Counted from the stretch's first letter, positions 1 to 12,196 are shown. The stretch is 64,000 nucleotides of DNA from Cladocopium goreaui (GCA_947184155.2 CAMXCT020004046.1:1-64000), one strand, 5' to 3'. Numbers and translations: made by a program. Notes: generated by a model from the letters alone, not told the origin.

Positions 1-3000
1 AGCATTTGAATGTACTTCGCGCGAAGTTCTATGTGCCGGACGCGTCGCAACAACCCTTCCATCGAGCTAATGCTGATCGCGGCCGTAGCATCGTTGCGCA
101 AAACCAACTGGTAAGTCCCGGTTGTACACTGCGGGGTTCCCAGAATGGTCAGCGGAATCCCATCCAAAATGGATTCCAGCAACATGCCTAACGACACCAA
201 CTCCTTCGAGTTTTCTGTCATCGCGCACAATTCCGCTTCTGCGCTACTCAAAGCTGGGCATTCTTGTTTTCTAGAAAACACCTTAATGCAGCAACCTTCG
301 AACATCAAGACTCCCCCTGACACGGAGGCCACATTCCAAGACGCGTCGCAGAAACCAACAACGCTTCGCGGTCCTACGCTTGGCGATCCTTCCGGAGAAG
401 GCATAGTCTGCACGCGGTGAAGGCGCGTCAACAACCAACGCAACAGTGCACGCAAACAAGCTTCCGCTGCACCTGATGGCTTCGACTGGAATCGCGCAAG
501 GTATGAAACTGAAAAACACAAATCAGCTCTAGACAAAGCGGCCCACGCTAACTGTCCTAGAACCCTGCGATACCGTGCTTCACCCTCCGCTGTCAGAGGC
601 GTGTCTTCGCCCTGTTTCTCGCGATCCTTGTAGATCTTTTCCAGCTTTGGTGGTGTCTCGTTTGGTTTCAGTTTCTCGTGCCAACTGTCGATGACCCCTG
701 TCATGTATGCTTCACTGACCCCCAGATTTAAGGTGGATTCCCCATCCCTTTCTCGATAAATGGTTCTCCCCAAAAACTGTAGGACGCCTTTCTCAAGCGC
801 TGGAATCCTTCCAGTCAGTTTGATTCGCCAAATCTTCTGCAACTGTTGCAAGAACGATTCACCCTCTTGCGGACTTTCAGCCGCGACGAGTAAGTCGTCG
901 ACGTACACAAGCACTAAAAGCATCCCATTGGGCGTCTGCAACCTGAATAAAGCATTCTCAAAGGTGTCTTGACCTTCCATGGAATATACCACCCGCTGCA
1001 ATTCGAGAAACCACAACAGTGGGGCTCGCCTGAGCCCATTCATGGCTTTCCTTAGCCATGCGATCACTCGACATCCCTTGATTGTGAGGTTCGCCGGAAG
1101 TAACACTAAGTCACAAGCTTCAGCTTCCACTGGCGCATGCATGAACGCCACAGAAACATCAGCAGTCAGCAAACTGAGATCTTTCACCACGGAAACTGCT
1201 AGCACACAACGAAGCCCGTCCAACGACGACGTTGGAGCGTAGATCCCAGCATTCAAAGCTGAGGTCCCTCCCGTAGCGAAGTCTCGGACTACAAGGCGAC
1301 ACCGAACGATTTCTGAGGTCTTTTGGGTCAATACCCAACGTGAGGTCAAGACCGTGACTTGTTTCTCCTTAGCAAGTGCCCGGCCATCCCGTTCTACAAG
1401 GCAGCGCCCGACCTTAAGTCTCTCAAGCTGCTGTACCTCAGTCTTCATTCCCTGTTTCACCTGTTCAAAGTCCAAAGCAGCTCCAGTGAGCTCGTCAAAA
1501 GAACTTTCAGGAATGTCGACTCGAACCTTTTGACCTCCAAAGTCCTCTTCAAAGAAATCACCATTTCCCTCACCAACAGGGAAAACACAACCAGACTCTC
1601 TTAAACAAAAAGTGTTCCACACATCAGCTTGTGTTTGAAGAATAAGGTTGTTCAACCACGCATCCCCTTCTTCCTCCTCAGATCCTTCCCCTTCTGAACC
1701 CTCATCGACCCTGTCGATCGTCATGGGCTCAGGACCTTCACCTACCTCACCTGCATCTACATCCATGCCATCAGCTCCATCTGCAATGGGCTGTGGAGAC
1801 ACCTCTTCCCTTGGGAAAACGGGTGGATCCAACTCTGGTGGAAAATCAGGTGGTGGTAAAGCCTGTTCTGCCTGTGGCGCCTCAAGACGTGGTTCTGGGA
1901 AGTCCTGTGGCCTGACGCCTGCCAAAAGAGGAAAAAGAGATTCAACATCATACTGGAGAGGTTCCTTCAGTTTGAAAGAGTGACCCTTGATCACCTCACG
2001 ATACCCTTCAGCATCAACAGAAAATGGGTACCCCAAACAACCTCCACCAGTCACATACCTCATGCCGAGAAAATGGCACAACACCAAACGCTGACCAGGC
2101 CATTTTGCAGGGTGAATTGGTTTCAAAAACCCAACTGCCCCAAAAGGATAAGACCTAGGTGCCTGACCTCCCCGTTTCTCTCTTAAACGTTCTAAGGGGG
2201 TGCTCCCAGCTTTTCCCTCACAGTATGCGTTGTACGTCCTGTAGACATGTCCCACCAGATATCCCAAAAGGGGGGATTCCAACGCAATCCTGGCATTGCA
2301 ATGGCGTTCAAGTGCCAACCAATTGGCATAGATCCCTTCTTTCATGATGCAAACGGCTCTTTCGATGCCTTTTGCCTGGGGTCTTGCCTCTGAAATGTTT
2401 CTCCAGTGATAGCCTCGTGCTGAACTAGCTGCAAGGCCTCTTTCAACCAAAGATTTCAGTGCTGCCTCATTGTCAGTAGCTACTTCTACAGACAACCCTC
2501 CAACACCAATCTCATTGAGAACTGCTGCAGTGGACTGCACGTCACGTTCTTTGTCACCACCACAAACCACCATGCCAACCATCCCAGTGTGAACCATCAA
2601 CAGGACCAGAACTTTCCAATGTTTCCCTGCTACAAAAAGGAAATCAGCAGTAAGACTGTGGGGTGTTTCATGCTTATGACCTACTCTCCTAGCAGGTGTG
2701 CGTCCTCTTGACTGCACGCAATCATCACATCCCCTGTCATAAGGCCAATGGCCCCTGCACTCATGTTCCAGCCTGAGACGTCCATCACCCAATTCAGGGA
2801 CACTGCACTCCAGATCTGATCCCTCTGGACCATCTGGTGTGCCTGGGCGTTCTGGCAAACCAGGTTCATGGGGACCCCAACCCTCCAAATCTTCTGAATT
2901 GGCAAGTGATGGGGAACCAACTTCAGAAACCTCACCTGCCTGAGGTCCATCACTGTCAACAATTTCATCCTGTGTCAAGTCCTCAACCTGAGGAAAACCA

Positions 3001-4660
3001 CGCATCATCCTAAAACAAGGGTCCACAAACGTCCAGTCATACCTGCATTTCCGATCAGATTGACCTGAACCTGTCCTCCCTTCATGGTCTTTCCACCCCA
3101 TGTATACAGATGTGCCATGATCTTCTTGACAAAGCTCTTCAAAATCACAACATGACATGTAATCATCATCACTGTCTGTCGTTTCAGATGTACAACATGA
3201 CATGAAATCATCTTCACTGTCTGTCGTTTCATCGTTTGTTTCAACGTTTGTCTTAAACAAAACGTCTGTTTCAATGGTATTGGGCTCATGATCATCAAAA
3301 ACATGCTGAAAAAGGCGACTGCTTCCAAAATGAAACATCCTACAAACATAGGAAAACGACTGCAACATGTCTGCACTCTTCATCTGAAGCTCCCGACGTT
3401 TGGCCTTGACCTTGGCAGAACCTCCTGACCTACCCTTGGTGACCTGCGCAACCTCCTGAGTGGCAACATGATTCACAGGGTCCTTAGTCAAAGAGTCCTT
3501 AGTTCCCTTAGTTACCAGGTCCTTAGCCACAACATTCTCAGGGACAACTGCTGCAACTGAACTACAACCACAACAAGTGTTTCGTTTGGTTTGTTTCGTT
3601 TCAGTGCTGTCAGTGTTCACAGTGTTTCCAGTGTTCATGGTGCTCAAGTCCATCGGTGCTGGTCCAGAACCCTTCACACCACTCTTGTGCTTTGAAAGCA
3701 AACTGACTTTCAGCCACCATGCTCTCTCAGAAATCTTCAAAGGAAGTTTCAATTTCTTCAAAAACAATCCACTCTCCTCAGCATTGCCAAGGACGGTCTT
3801 CCAACCAGTTTCCAAAAGGGCATAAGTTGAGATCACATTCAAAGGAATTCCTACCACTACTACACGCTTCATGGTAATCTTCGTCTTACCTACCTTGAAT
3901 TCCAGATCTACAACCCCTTTGACAGGCAGATCATTGCCTCCTGCACCCTTCAAGCTTGGAGATGGACCAGGATACTCAAAACTCACAGTGTAGTGCTTGA
4001 CCCACTTCTCAGAAACGATGTGGCATGTAGCCCCTGAGTCTACCAGCCAGCAGGTCTTAGGATCTCCTATCCCTACACTACCTACAAAACCCTCCAATGT
4101 GCTGCTCAGGTGGTGTGTCACCGGTCTCTCAGTACTCGATGTCCCTGTGGCCCCCTTTGGCCCACCAGCATCTGATCCAGTCTTCACTGCAAAGGATTTG
4201 ACTACCATAGCAGCCTGGTTTCCACCCTCCTGCTCAACTTCTGGTTCTTGAGACTCCTCAGCCTCACAAGGCTCTTCACCTTCTTCAAATTCTCGAAACT
4301 TTCCTCCTTTCCCTCGACCTTTGCCTCGGCCTTTGCTGCCTTTGCTCTTTGCAGCAGGCTTTGCCTTGGGCTTTGCAGAAGGCTTGGGTGTTGAGGAAGC
4401 TCCAGGTCGTTTGCTGGGATCCTTGGCCCAGCAGTCCTTAGCTGCATGACCTGACTTGCCGCAATGGCTGCATTTCACAGGCTGTGGGCAATCACGAGCA
4501 AAGTGTCCTCGTTTGCCGCAGTTGTGGCAAGTGACACCTTCAGAACCTTGCTTTGGCCCTGTTGCCACATGAACTCTGCTGTCCAGGTCATTGGTGAGTC
4601 TCATTCTGGTGTGGTACGCGACCACAGACTCCCAAACCCTGGCAACAGTAGTGGCACCAC
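1..4660 (-). CDS. copia-1 Pol polyprotein (zinc knuckle, protease, integrase, RT, RNase H), open at window edge
   Basis: One uninterrupted minus-strand frame runs from about 4660 past base 1. It shows two CCHC knuckles (about 4445-4535), the aspartic protease motif DSGAT (4026-4040), a short acidic linker, the HHCC integrase zinc site (about 2700-2770), the integrase core with its D, D and E residues (TADF near 2640, ATDNE near 2490, KGIERAV near 2360), a proline- and acid-rich spacer (about 1600-1990), RT with DVSVAFMHAP and YVDD (894-905), and RNase H with FCDAS and SSAEAEL toward base 200. Every catalytic motif I looked for is present, so the enzyme part could be functional. The upstream part of this frame encodes the end of Gag; it is separated from the Gag ORF by a frameshift near 4680. 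The C terminus is missing. Confidence 0.9.
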
Positions 4661-5865
4661 AGTGGAGTTGAACATATTCTGCCCCTTCTCTGGTAAATTT
4701 CTCAGATATAGCAAAAATTGATCTCCCTCATTGATGCGCAAATCAGCCAATTGACCTGCAATCAGTGAAGCTTCCAACATGGAGTGAAATCCTTCGATCT
4801 CAGCCCCAATTTCTCTCAGCACATCCATGAGAAGATGCCTCTCACTCTTCTTCACGGTGTACTTCAGGCAGACTTCTCTGTATGGCAGCGCCTCTGGACG
4901 GCTCATCAAACTGAACTCTCTGCGCAGCAATCTCAAAAGCTCAAAACCATTTGCCTCCTGAATGCCATAAAATGCAATCTGAGATCTCACCACATTGTCA
5001 ACCCTTGAGTATCCAGAAAAGCTCTGCTGGAGCAGATGAAACAGTCGACGACTTCGAATGGCTTGATCTTGGTTCACGATCACCACAGAGTATGGCAAGT
5101 TCAGAGCTTCCTTGAGCTCTTGCGCATAGCTATCGTGGACAAGACACAGCCACGATGCAAACTTGTCTAACCAACCCTTGAAACCAGACAGCTCTTTTGA
5201 CCTTGTACTCCAAGACTTCCAATCTGGCAAGGGTGCTGCTGGAATCCACTTGGTATCCATGGTAAGACGTTCACTTCCTTGTCCTTGACTTCCTTGGACC
5301 TGAGCTTGGGGCACTGGCCCTTGAGCTCCAGGCAGTGGAGGACTGCACCTGCTCCCTGCGCTGTACGTGACAGAAAGTCAACCATGGATTGGGTCAGCAA
5401 CATTTGCTGTCGAAGTACTTGCATCATCAGTGGATCTTGGCTCACAGGAACTCCGACAGGAACTCCTCCTGGACCTCCTGCTGGACCACCTGATGTGTCC
5501 AGAAAACCTGGCGGCATTGCAAACGTAACTCCAGTTGCTGGTGTGCTCGGTGCCCCTGATGGGCCTGTTGACTGGCCTGTCGATTGGCCTGTCTGGTAGG
5601 TACCAGATGACAAAAAACTTCCATCTGATCTTCCACCCATACCAGTATTGAAGCTCAGCCATGGGTCTCCTGATCCTTGCAGAGGATCTGGGTTTGTCGG
5701 CACATAGACAGTGGGGGGGCCTTGTGGCCCTGACATACTAAACACAGGTGTCGTTCCAGTGTCTAAATGTCCAGAAACCAGCCCGGCAGGGGCACTACTG
5801 GCACTTCCAGTGGCCACAGCGGTGTCTGGCTCTGTGCTGGGACTCATTGGCCCAGGTCCACTCAT
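4601..5865 (-). pseudogene. copia-1 gag, frameshifted
   Basis: The first Gag frame starts at an ATG at 5865 (MSGPGPMSPSTEPDTA) and is rich in Gly, Pro and Ser. Near 5300-5340 the coding switches to a second frame (5314-4601), which carries the capsid-like part with QEANGFELLRLLRREFSLMS. The same core, QANGFELLRQLTLEFSL, occurs in the copia-2 Gag, so this is real homology and not chance. Near 4680 the coding switches again into the pol frame (VWESVVAYHTRM before the zinc knuckles). Two frameshifts argue for decay. A single gag-pol shift could be a programmed event, but two within gag are unlikely to be. Confidence 0.8.
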
Positions 5866-5975
5866 CTTAAGATGCCAGATCTTTCACAGACCTCTTCTGC
5901 AACTCTCACAGCAAGACAGCGGCAGATCTTAACTGTCTTTCTTAGCGTCTGCCCCTCTCCCTCAGGATCACTGGG

Positions 5976-5987
5976 GCTCCGCTACCA
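5976..5987 (-). promoter_or_regulatory. copia-1 primer-binding site
   Basis: On the minus strand the bases are TGGTAGCGGAGC, directly after the LTR terminal CA. This resembles the complement of an initiator-tRNA 3' region and is identical to the sites at 40879-40890 and 56336-56347. Confidence 0.85.
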
Positions 5988-6553
5988 TGTGAAAACACGA
6001 GAGCGGCGTGGCAGCTCTTTTTCACAGCTTGGACTTGAGCCAAACCACACAGGTTTGACAGCTCAGTCACTCTTCTTCTTAGAAGAGTCGTGCAGAGTAA
6101 AACGCAGTGACACTCAAACGTCTTCAAACTTCTCAAACTACTTCAAAAGAGTTCTCAGGCTTCAAAAACGTTCTTCCAGCTTCTCCAAATAAAACGTCTT
6201 CAGCTCAAACTCACAAATAACCTACAAAACTCCTACCAAATAAGTTCACAACATCAAGTTCCTAAGACATGGGTCAAACAACATCCAAAAACACCAAAAA
6301 CCACAAAAACAAACGAAAAATCCATCTCCAAGCTCTTCCATGCACAAACTGGTTCCATTTGGTTCCAAATTGGTTCCTACCTGGTTCCTATAGGTTCCTA
6401 TGGGTTCTATAGTTCACAGATCGGTTCCTACAAACTTAAAATGGTTTCCTAAATGTTCACATGCACATGCATTGTTCCAAGATAGGTTTAAAGATGTTCA
6501 AGTAGGTTCAAGGTGGTTCAGTACACTGTACATCCTCTCACCAAACTTTCACA
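5988..6553 (-). repeat. copia-1 5' LTR (566 bp)
   Basis: The LTR is bounded by TGTGAAA and TTTCACA, so it has TG...CA ends with a 7 bp inverted match. Its inner end abuts the PBS. Its outer end lies inside the coding region of the adjacent gene. It contains several short GGTTCC-rich repeats (about 6350-6450). At 6034-6044 it also holds CTTGAGCCAAA, an 11-base match to the complement of the dinoflagellate SL. The partner LTR is outside the window, so the ends are inferred from PBS position and terminal bases only. Confidence 0.75.
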
Positions 6554-9500
6554 GGCTGCGTGTGTCTCCCAGAAAGGCCAACTCTTCCCAGACAACGGCC
6601 ATGGACGGGTGGTCTTCAATGGGTTTCAGCCAATCCTGTGCAGAATCAAAATAACTCATGGTTCTAAGATGCAGATCCAAAAGTCGCCCACAAAAGGTCC
6701 GAGCAATAGGCAGAGAGACAATAACCAGCTCCAGCATCTTTGGGGCAATGCGCTTGAGCGCTCTTTGAACAGGGTTTTTGCTAGTTCCGCTCGACATCAC
6801 CTTCTCGTGTACCAATGCTATGACACAACGCTGCTGATTGTCTGGCAACTGGAATATACCCAGTAGGGCTCTGCCTGCCATCACGTTCGCTTCCAGGTTG
6901 CCCAGGTTCCCAGCTTCACAGAGAGCACGCGGCGAAAGCGCTGGAACATCGGAAGGTGCACTAAATAGCAGGAGTGAAGCACCATCAGTATGTAGGTGGA
7001 TGACATGAAATCCGGCATACGCCTCATATTGATAGGTAACCTGTAACCGTGTTCCAGTCTGTCCTCGCTTCTTCTGCTGAGCAAGTTCTACACTGACCCA
7101 AGGTTGTAGATGTTGGAGCTGCCGTCCCGCATGATACGCGTCTAATTGCGGAAGCACCATGTCCAGGAGGAAGATGAGGGTGCGCAGGGAAAAGCCTCGC
7201 AGAAATTCCGCCAGTAAGTTGCGGACTAGCAATCCTCCCTCATCATGGGACCCTCCCGGTGTGGGAATCATCGCAATCAGGGCCGCTTGCAGTTCAGCTT
7301 CCGTTTCAGGCTGGCCATCCCGGATATCCCTTCCGTCAATGGGCACTGTGTGCAGTTCAGTGTTCCCTTCACCAGCTGCTACTAACAGAGAACTTAGAGT
7401 TGTCTTGAGATGTTCAGGAAGGTCAAAGCTAACCCATGAAAGTACACGCAGCAGACCCTCGCAACGTACCCCATGTGGAATGACTTGAGGGGTAGTGATT
7501 TGTAGTCTTTGGACTTCATGAACCCCTTCGTCAAGATCAATGAAGAGCAAGTGGCCATAGGGGTGTTTAGCACGTCCACTCCATGTGGGGTGCCCTTCTA
7601 TCAGGACAATCTGATAGTTGAATTCTGTCAGAGAGTCAGGTTTCCACACACAAAGCCGGTCCTCCAGGCAGTGCACCAGTGTGACTGTGCGTTCGCCTGT
7701 GGCAAGTCTCATCATCTCTGGTGGTGTCGCAATCGCAGCAACTTTGGTGAGGCCAGGGAACACTGCAAACGCACTCAGGATCTCATGGACAGCAAGGCCC
7801 GTATAGGACCCTGCCGAAAAACCGTGCACGTTGACATCCCTGAAACCGCTTGCTGCCGCTGTGGTGACTAACTGTGGAAAGCATGACTTCAGAAATAGAT
7901 GTTTGCCTTGCGGATGGTAGCAACGAAAGATTTGCATAATTGCTGTTGTCCAGGTCGGGTGTGGTGGCCTGGCATGGGCTGGCCGGATATTCGCAGCCTC
8001 AATTAGGCGAATCGCTCGCGTGAGCAGCAGTTGTTGATCAGCGAACTGCCCAGGGAGAAAATCTCGCCAGGCTGTCCATCCTTCTGCCGTGGAGAGTAAC
8101 TGATAGATCACATATTCATGCACAGTTTTGGTGAGGCCCAACTGGGTGATATGTTCTTCCCAGTCATCTGTCATCGCAAGCGATGGGCCATACACCTTGG
8201 TTTGCGCAAGATTTTGCAGAAAAATATCATATTCATGCTCGCCACTAAGTAGGCCACCCCCTAGTCCACTGCAATGCACTTCAAGGGGTCGGTCTTGCAT
8301 CGGGGCATCATCTTGCCAGACTTCAGCGAGGGAAAACACCCAGGATGCCCACTCTGCAGAGCCTGTGAGGGCTACGGGCAGCGCATCTGCGGGTGGGCCC
8401 CCACTGTAGTGTTGTTTGGACACTTCCCCAATATCTATGGCCTGCTCATTGACGGTGACTTCCCAATTAGTCATCTCTCTGAAGGGTAGCGGAAGACCAA
8501 ACGTGAGGGGAGCTGCCTGCTGCAGCGATGTACATGAAGGTTCAGATTGTTCCTTCCGGTGCCACAGTCCACACAGCAATGTGAGTTGAGCTTGGGAGAG
8601 AGGAACAGGAGGCACTTTAGCATGCAGTCGCAGACCAACCACTGGAAGGAAATTGGGATGCAACCATTGGGGCTTCCATTCTTGTGTCCCAAATAGAGTC
8701 GCAGCCAGTGGCAACCAGCCAAATTGGGCCAGCTCAGCGAGACTGCTGGGCATTCTTTTCTTGGCAGTACTGCCAAACCCATGCAGAATCACAGGCCGCA
8801 TGTAGTGTGGCTCAATTGTCATGGCTTGGTACATCTTGTCTCCCGGTAGTACTCGTACGCTGACTTCCGCTTGGTACCTTTGGGCTCCCATATAGGGCGC
8901 ACCCTGGGGCGGTACCCTTTCCACCAGAAAGGACGTACACGGTCTCCCTGTGTATTCGCTCGCCAAAAAGGCGGCAACCCGCAGAAGCAAGCAACACAAG
9001 ACCGTTGATGTCTTTGTCCGATGTGGCCTGCGAAGGTTCCCACATGAGGTATTTCGGTGGGTTGGTTTCTTATCCACCTTATAACCTCCCCTTTTAAGGG
9101 TGTGGTCCCAACGCAGCACAGCTCGATCCTTGGTGTAGGACCTTACTGTGGCCTGACTGTACATTAAGCCGAGGTGCTTCTGCCAGAACCTCGACCGCTG
9201 GGTGACCCAGTCGATAGCGATCCTACCCCTCCATGTGACACATACCCGAAAGCATGGGAACACACGAAGGAGGTCCAGGTTACCCCAGACACCGTAACTA
9301 CTCTGGCATTCGTCACGGAGGAACCGACGGTCTGATCCGTGCGGAGCATAGCAACCCTCACACGAACTTTGACCGTTAGCCAGGACACAAGCAATGGATC
9401 GGAAGTTGAAGCAGTGGTGACATCCAATCGTGGCGGGCTAGGCCCCGTTACCCATTCATTTCCTCCGAGTCACCAAGGAGGACGTGGGACCACAATCGAA

Positions 9501-11384
9501 AAACAATCACTACCTAGTCAACAACCGACCAAAGAAGTGTACCTGACCCCCTTTGCATGAACAACAGTAGAACGAACCGCAGTCCGAACTCAGTGAGTCC
9601 ACACGCAGGGGTTCACCCAACTTCCCGACCATCCCAAAGCGAACCCACATAGAAGGGTGGGATCCACCTCCGAGTCACCAAGGAGTGGATGGCGCTGTGG
9701 CCCGTCGACCACGCAGCACAGGTTGACACGTCTGAGTCACCAAGGACAGCACCAACCTGCCGGCTAGGGAGTGCGACGTAACCATGTCCTTTCATGGTTC
9801 CAGGTCGAGAGGTCAACGGGTACCTGCTTTTAACCTCACTCAACAACCTTGGGACCCTCGCGGGTCCACGCTCCCTCTTCCGGGCTAGGTATCGGGGACC
9901 CCATCCCCCTACCCACCCGGCAGCAGGCTAAGGGTTGGAAGGGCTCCTTGCTCATAGGCAGGTCGAGCCCATTTGTGGAAGTTGGGTTGTCTATCTTGGT
10001 AGCCATCAAGGATTCTCCGTAGATGACCGTGGCGCGGCCAGACTCCAGAGGCTGGGACCGGAAAAGTAACTAATCCAGACCACTGGCCCAACACACTCCA
10101 CGCATGGCACCAATCAGCAGTAACCCGGGTGGACGTGCCGAGCAGAGGAGAGCCAAGTAATCCACCAGCAACTGCTTGCTCAACGTCCGCAGGTGGATAT
10201 GTAGTAGCAAGGTAGGCTTCGACATGTCTATGATAGGCACGAGTAATGTCGTGAGCTATTTCGTCAGGATCCGTGTCTGAGTCCTCCAAGGCTGTGACAG
10301 GTACAGGGCTCTCATGACCCGAAGCTAACACAATGACCAGACCCGCATTGATTTTAGTGAATGCCTCACTCACAAGGATGACTCCTTTGGGCCTACACGC
10401 ACTGGCAGTTTCATCCACGTCTGATTTGTTCTTCCGGTTGGGTTTAGTTGACCCAGCCGGCGAAGAGTCAGTGCTGCTAGACGTCGCCCGCCGAGACATG
10501 CGGGGACTCGGGTCTGGTGACCCACCATAATCAACTTCATCTGCCAGATCGGCACCATAGGTAAGTGGCGGAGCTCGTAGCGGGTCAGCTGTTCGGACAG
10601 CAATATGGTCAGCACTATGTGATCTGGACAGCTTCGATGGTGGGCCAGGTTGCTGCATATCCCTGCTCGTGTCCACAGAGCGCGCACGTTTGTGCGATGA
10701 TGCAATGGGACTTGGCAGTTTGCTTTTGGCAGCTTTGCTTGACGTAGCTGGGAGGGTTGGATCAGTGCTCGCTAGCCAAAGTTCTCGTATCTCAAAGAGG
10801 GTCACAGGCACGCAATCGCTGTCAATCAGTGCAAAGTTGATGATCGGAAAGAGGAATACACAAGCATCAAGGATGTACGTCCCAGCCCATGTTGGGTGTA
10901 CCTTGTGAAGACCCGTGTCAGCCGAAATGTGGACAAAGACAACTGTGGTGAGTTCACCATATGGACCGACATATCGTAGCCGTTCTTTCCACCAAGCAGC
11001 GACCATTGGCCAATGGCTGAGTCCAGACACAGACTTGACCTTGTCTGATTGCAGATCCCGGTTGTCCGTAACCAGATATACCGTGTGGTAGGGCAGAAAC
11101 GCTGAGCTCTGACTAACCAACCATCGGTACAACTTGTGCCAATTCGGTCCAGGTAAGGCTTCGTTCCCGTCGACCGTGGCAATTTCATAGTCATGCCGAT
11201 CCGGTGTAGCTGTCTTCTTATGGGGGTCTCCAAATCGCCAGTGCTGCTCAATCGATACATTCAGCCCGTATTCAGTCGAAATGCTCTTGTGCTGCTCGAT
11301 TGCGTAGAGCAAGTCAAAGAAGCTGATATTTGGGTTCTTTTCATACCAAGACTTCGTAATCTGTTCTCTAGAGAGCAGAGACAT
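6549..11384 (-). CDS. large two-exon protein of unknown function with alpha/beta-hydrolase-like motifs, 3'-truncated by copia-1
   Basis: Exon 1 is 11384-9917 (ATG at 11384; a GTG precedes it) and exon 2 is 8869-6549. Removing the GT-AG segment 8870-9916 joins codon CCG-G|CG in frame and gives about 1262 residues. Exon 1 has a hydrophobic stretch ending in LIDSDCVPVTLFE and then a long Ser/Pro-rich low-complexity part. Exon 2 has GFSAGS, a GxSxG nucleophile-elbow pattern. Downstream HCLEDRLC and KHPYGHLL could supply the acid and histidine of an alpha/beta-hydrolase triad. I do not recognise the family. The stop codon TGA comes from the copia-1 LTR, so the native C terminus has been lost. The leader contains four hairpins (11448-11935) and a relict SL near 12176. 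Being truncated, it may no longer be functional. Confidence 0.7.
8870..9916 (-). mobile_element. introner R1 (divergent copy, 1047 bp intron)
   Basis: On the minus strand it begins GTGGGTAGGGGGATGGGG and ends CCCAAAGGTACCAAG. These ends are shared with the introns at 21168-22217 and 29661-30709. Conserved internal blocks include the region around 9325-9400 (GAGGAACCGACGGTCT and GACCGTTAGCCA on the plus strand). The length is within 3 bp of the other two copies although the sequence is far more diverged. Excision restores the frame of the host gene (phase 1). Three hairpins unique to this copy lie at 9461-9752. Confidence 0.85.
9461..9752 (+). repeat. three hairpins with shared loop GAGTCACCAA inside introner R1
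   Basis: The loop GAGTCACCAA occurs at 9467-9476, 9672-9681 and 9734-9743. The flanking stems differ but still pair: TCCTCC/GGAGGA; ATCCA-C-CTCC/GGAG-TGGAT with one bulged base; and GTCT/GGAC with an outer GGTTG/CAACC. The same loop is not present in the two younger introner copies. Confidence 0.6.
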
Positions 11385-11447
11385 CACTCTATGAATTCCT
11401 GGGCAACTGATTTGACTGTAGAAAAGAAGAGCGGGGGAGGGAGGGAG

Positions 11448-11935
11448 GTGTTGAGAATCCTGACACGTCCTTGGTCAGAAGACTCAAGCACACCAAAAGG
11501 AAAAAACAACAGAAAAACCGACAGGGAGAAACAAAGAGAAAGACAAACAAAGCAGGCAACAGGAAGAAAGGGCCAACAGCACAACACACAACCAAACCAG
11601 ACAAACGAAACAGAAAAAAAGGGGGGGAGAGGGGGGGGCGAGTGTTGAAAAACCTGGCACGTCTTTGGCCAGGCAGTTCAAGCACCCAGAGCTAAAATTG
11701 AAAGATCAAATCAAATACCCAGGACACTAAGACTTAGGAGCAATGGCTAAACTACGCACACGTAGTGAGCGAAAGAGGTGAATGAGGGGGAGGAAGCAGG
11801 AAGAGGAAGCTGGAAGCCCTGACAGTCTTTAGTCAGAGAATCCAGGCACGAGAAAGAGACAAGAAAAGAAAGGGGGAGGAGGGAAAGGGAGGTGCTGGTA
11901 ACCCTGGCACGTCTTTGGCCAGAGAAACCAGGCGT
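11448..11935 (-). promoter_or_regulatory. four copies of the conserved leader hairpin
   Basis: Plus-strand inner hairpins lie at 11460-11478 (CTGAC, loop ACGTCCTTG, GTCAG), 11653-11673 (CCTGGC/GCCAGG), 11819-11836 (CTGAC, 8-base loop AGTCTTTA, GTCAG) and 11904-11922 (CTGGC/GCCAG). Each has a roughly 4x4 internal loop and then an outer stem: TTGAG/CTCAA, TTGAA/TTCAA, CTGGA/TCCAG and CTGGT/ACCAG. An unpaired G follows the outer stem on the 3' side, and further pairs (GTG/CAC) follow it in the first two. They lie in the 5' leader of the gene starting at 11384. The stretch 11385-12175 holds no convincing gene. Confidence 0.8.
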
Positions 11936-12175
11936 CAGATGGAAGGGAGGGAGAAGCAGGATGAAGTGAAATGAGCAATGATGGATGCTATCGTTAAATG
12001 TGGTCCCTATGCACGAAAGATCAATATGTACTTTGTTGAATGGAGAAAAAGCGGTAGCAATACCCTTCACCCAATATCCGGGAAGTTGGCTGTTTCAATC
12101 CCTTGATGTGGTTAGGAGGAGCTGTATGTCCCTTTCCTGGAACTGAGCTAAGGGCAAGACTGGCTACGACTGTCT

Positions 12176-12196
12176 CTTGAGCCGATGGGATCACAG
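12176..12196 (-). other. relict spliced-leader sequence
   Basis: Plus-strand CTTGAGCCGATGGGATCAC matches the complement of the dinoflagellate SL over the first eight bases and again at ATGG, with a two-base deletion. It lies about 800 bp upstream of the gene starting at 11384, beyond its four hairpins. Alone the match is weak; the repeated arrangement in this window supports it. Confidence 0.5.

Larger units (their letters stand above)
1..6553 (-). mobile_element. Ty1/copia LTR retrotransposon copia-1, 5' portion
   Basis: The minus strand reads, in order, LTR (6553 to 5988), a primer-binding site, Gag, two zinc knuckles, protease, integrase, reverse transcriptase and RNase H, then leaves the window at base 1. 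Integrase before RT is the Ty1/copia order. The PBS has the same 12 bases as copia-2 and the third element in this window. Gag carries two frameshifts while the pol frame is intact as far as it can be seen. The 3' end and 3' LTR lie outside the window, so LTR identity and the target duplication cannot be assessed. The right end cuts into the neighbouring gene at 6549-11384. Confidence 0.93.

Noticed and set aside
8870..9263. N-terminal extension of the downstream ORF encoded within introner R1
   Set aside because: The same happens at R2 and R3, where introner sequence is open by chance in front of the exon; excision explains all three cases better.
8870..9916. Introners as group I or II self-splicing introns
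   Set aside because: No catalytic core or intron ORF was recognised, and the ends fit spliceosomal GT-AG.
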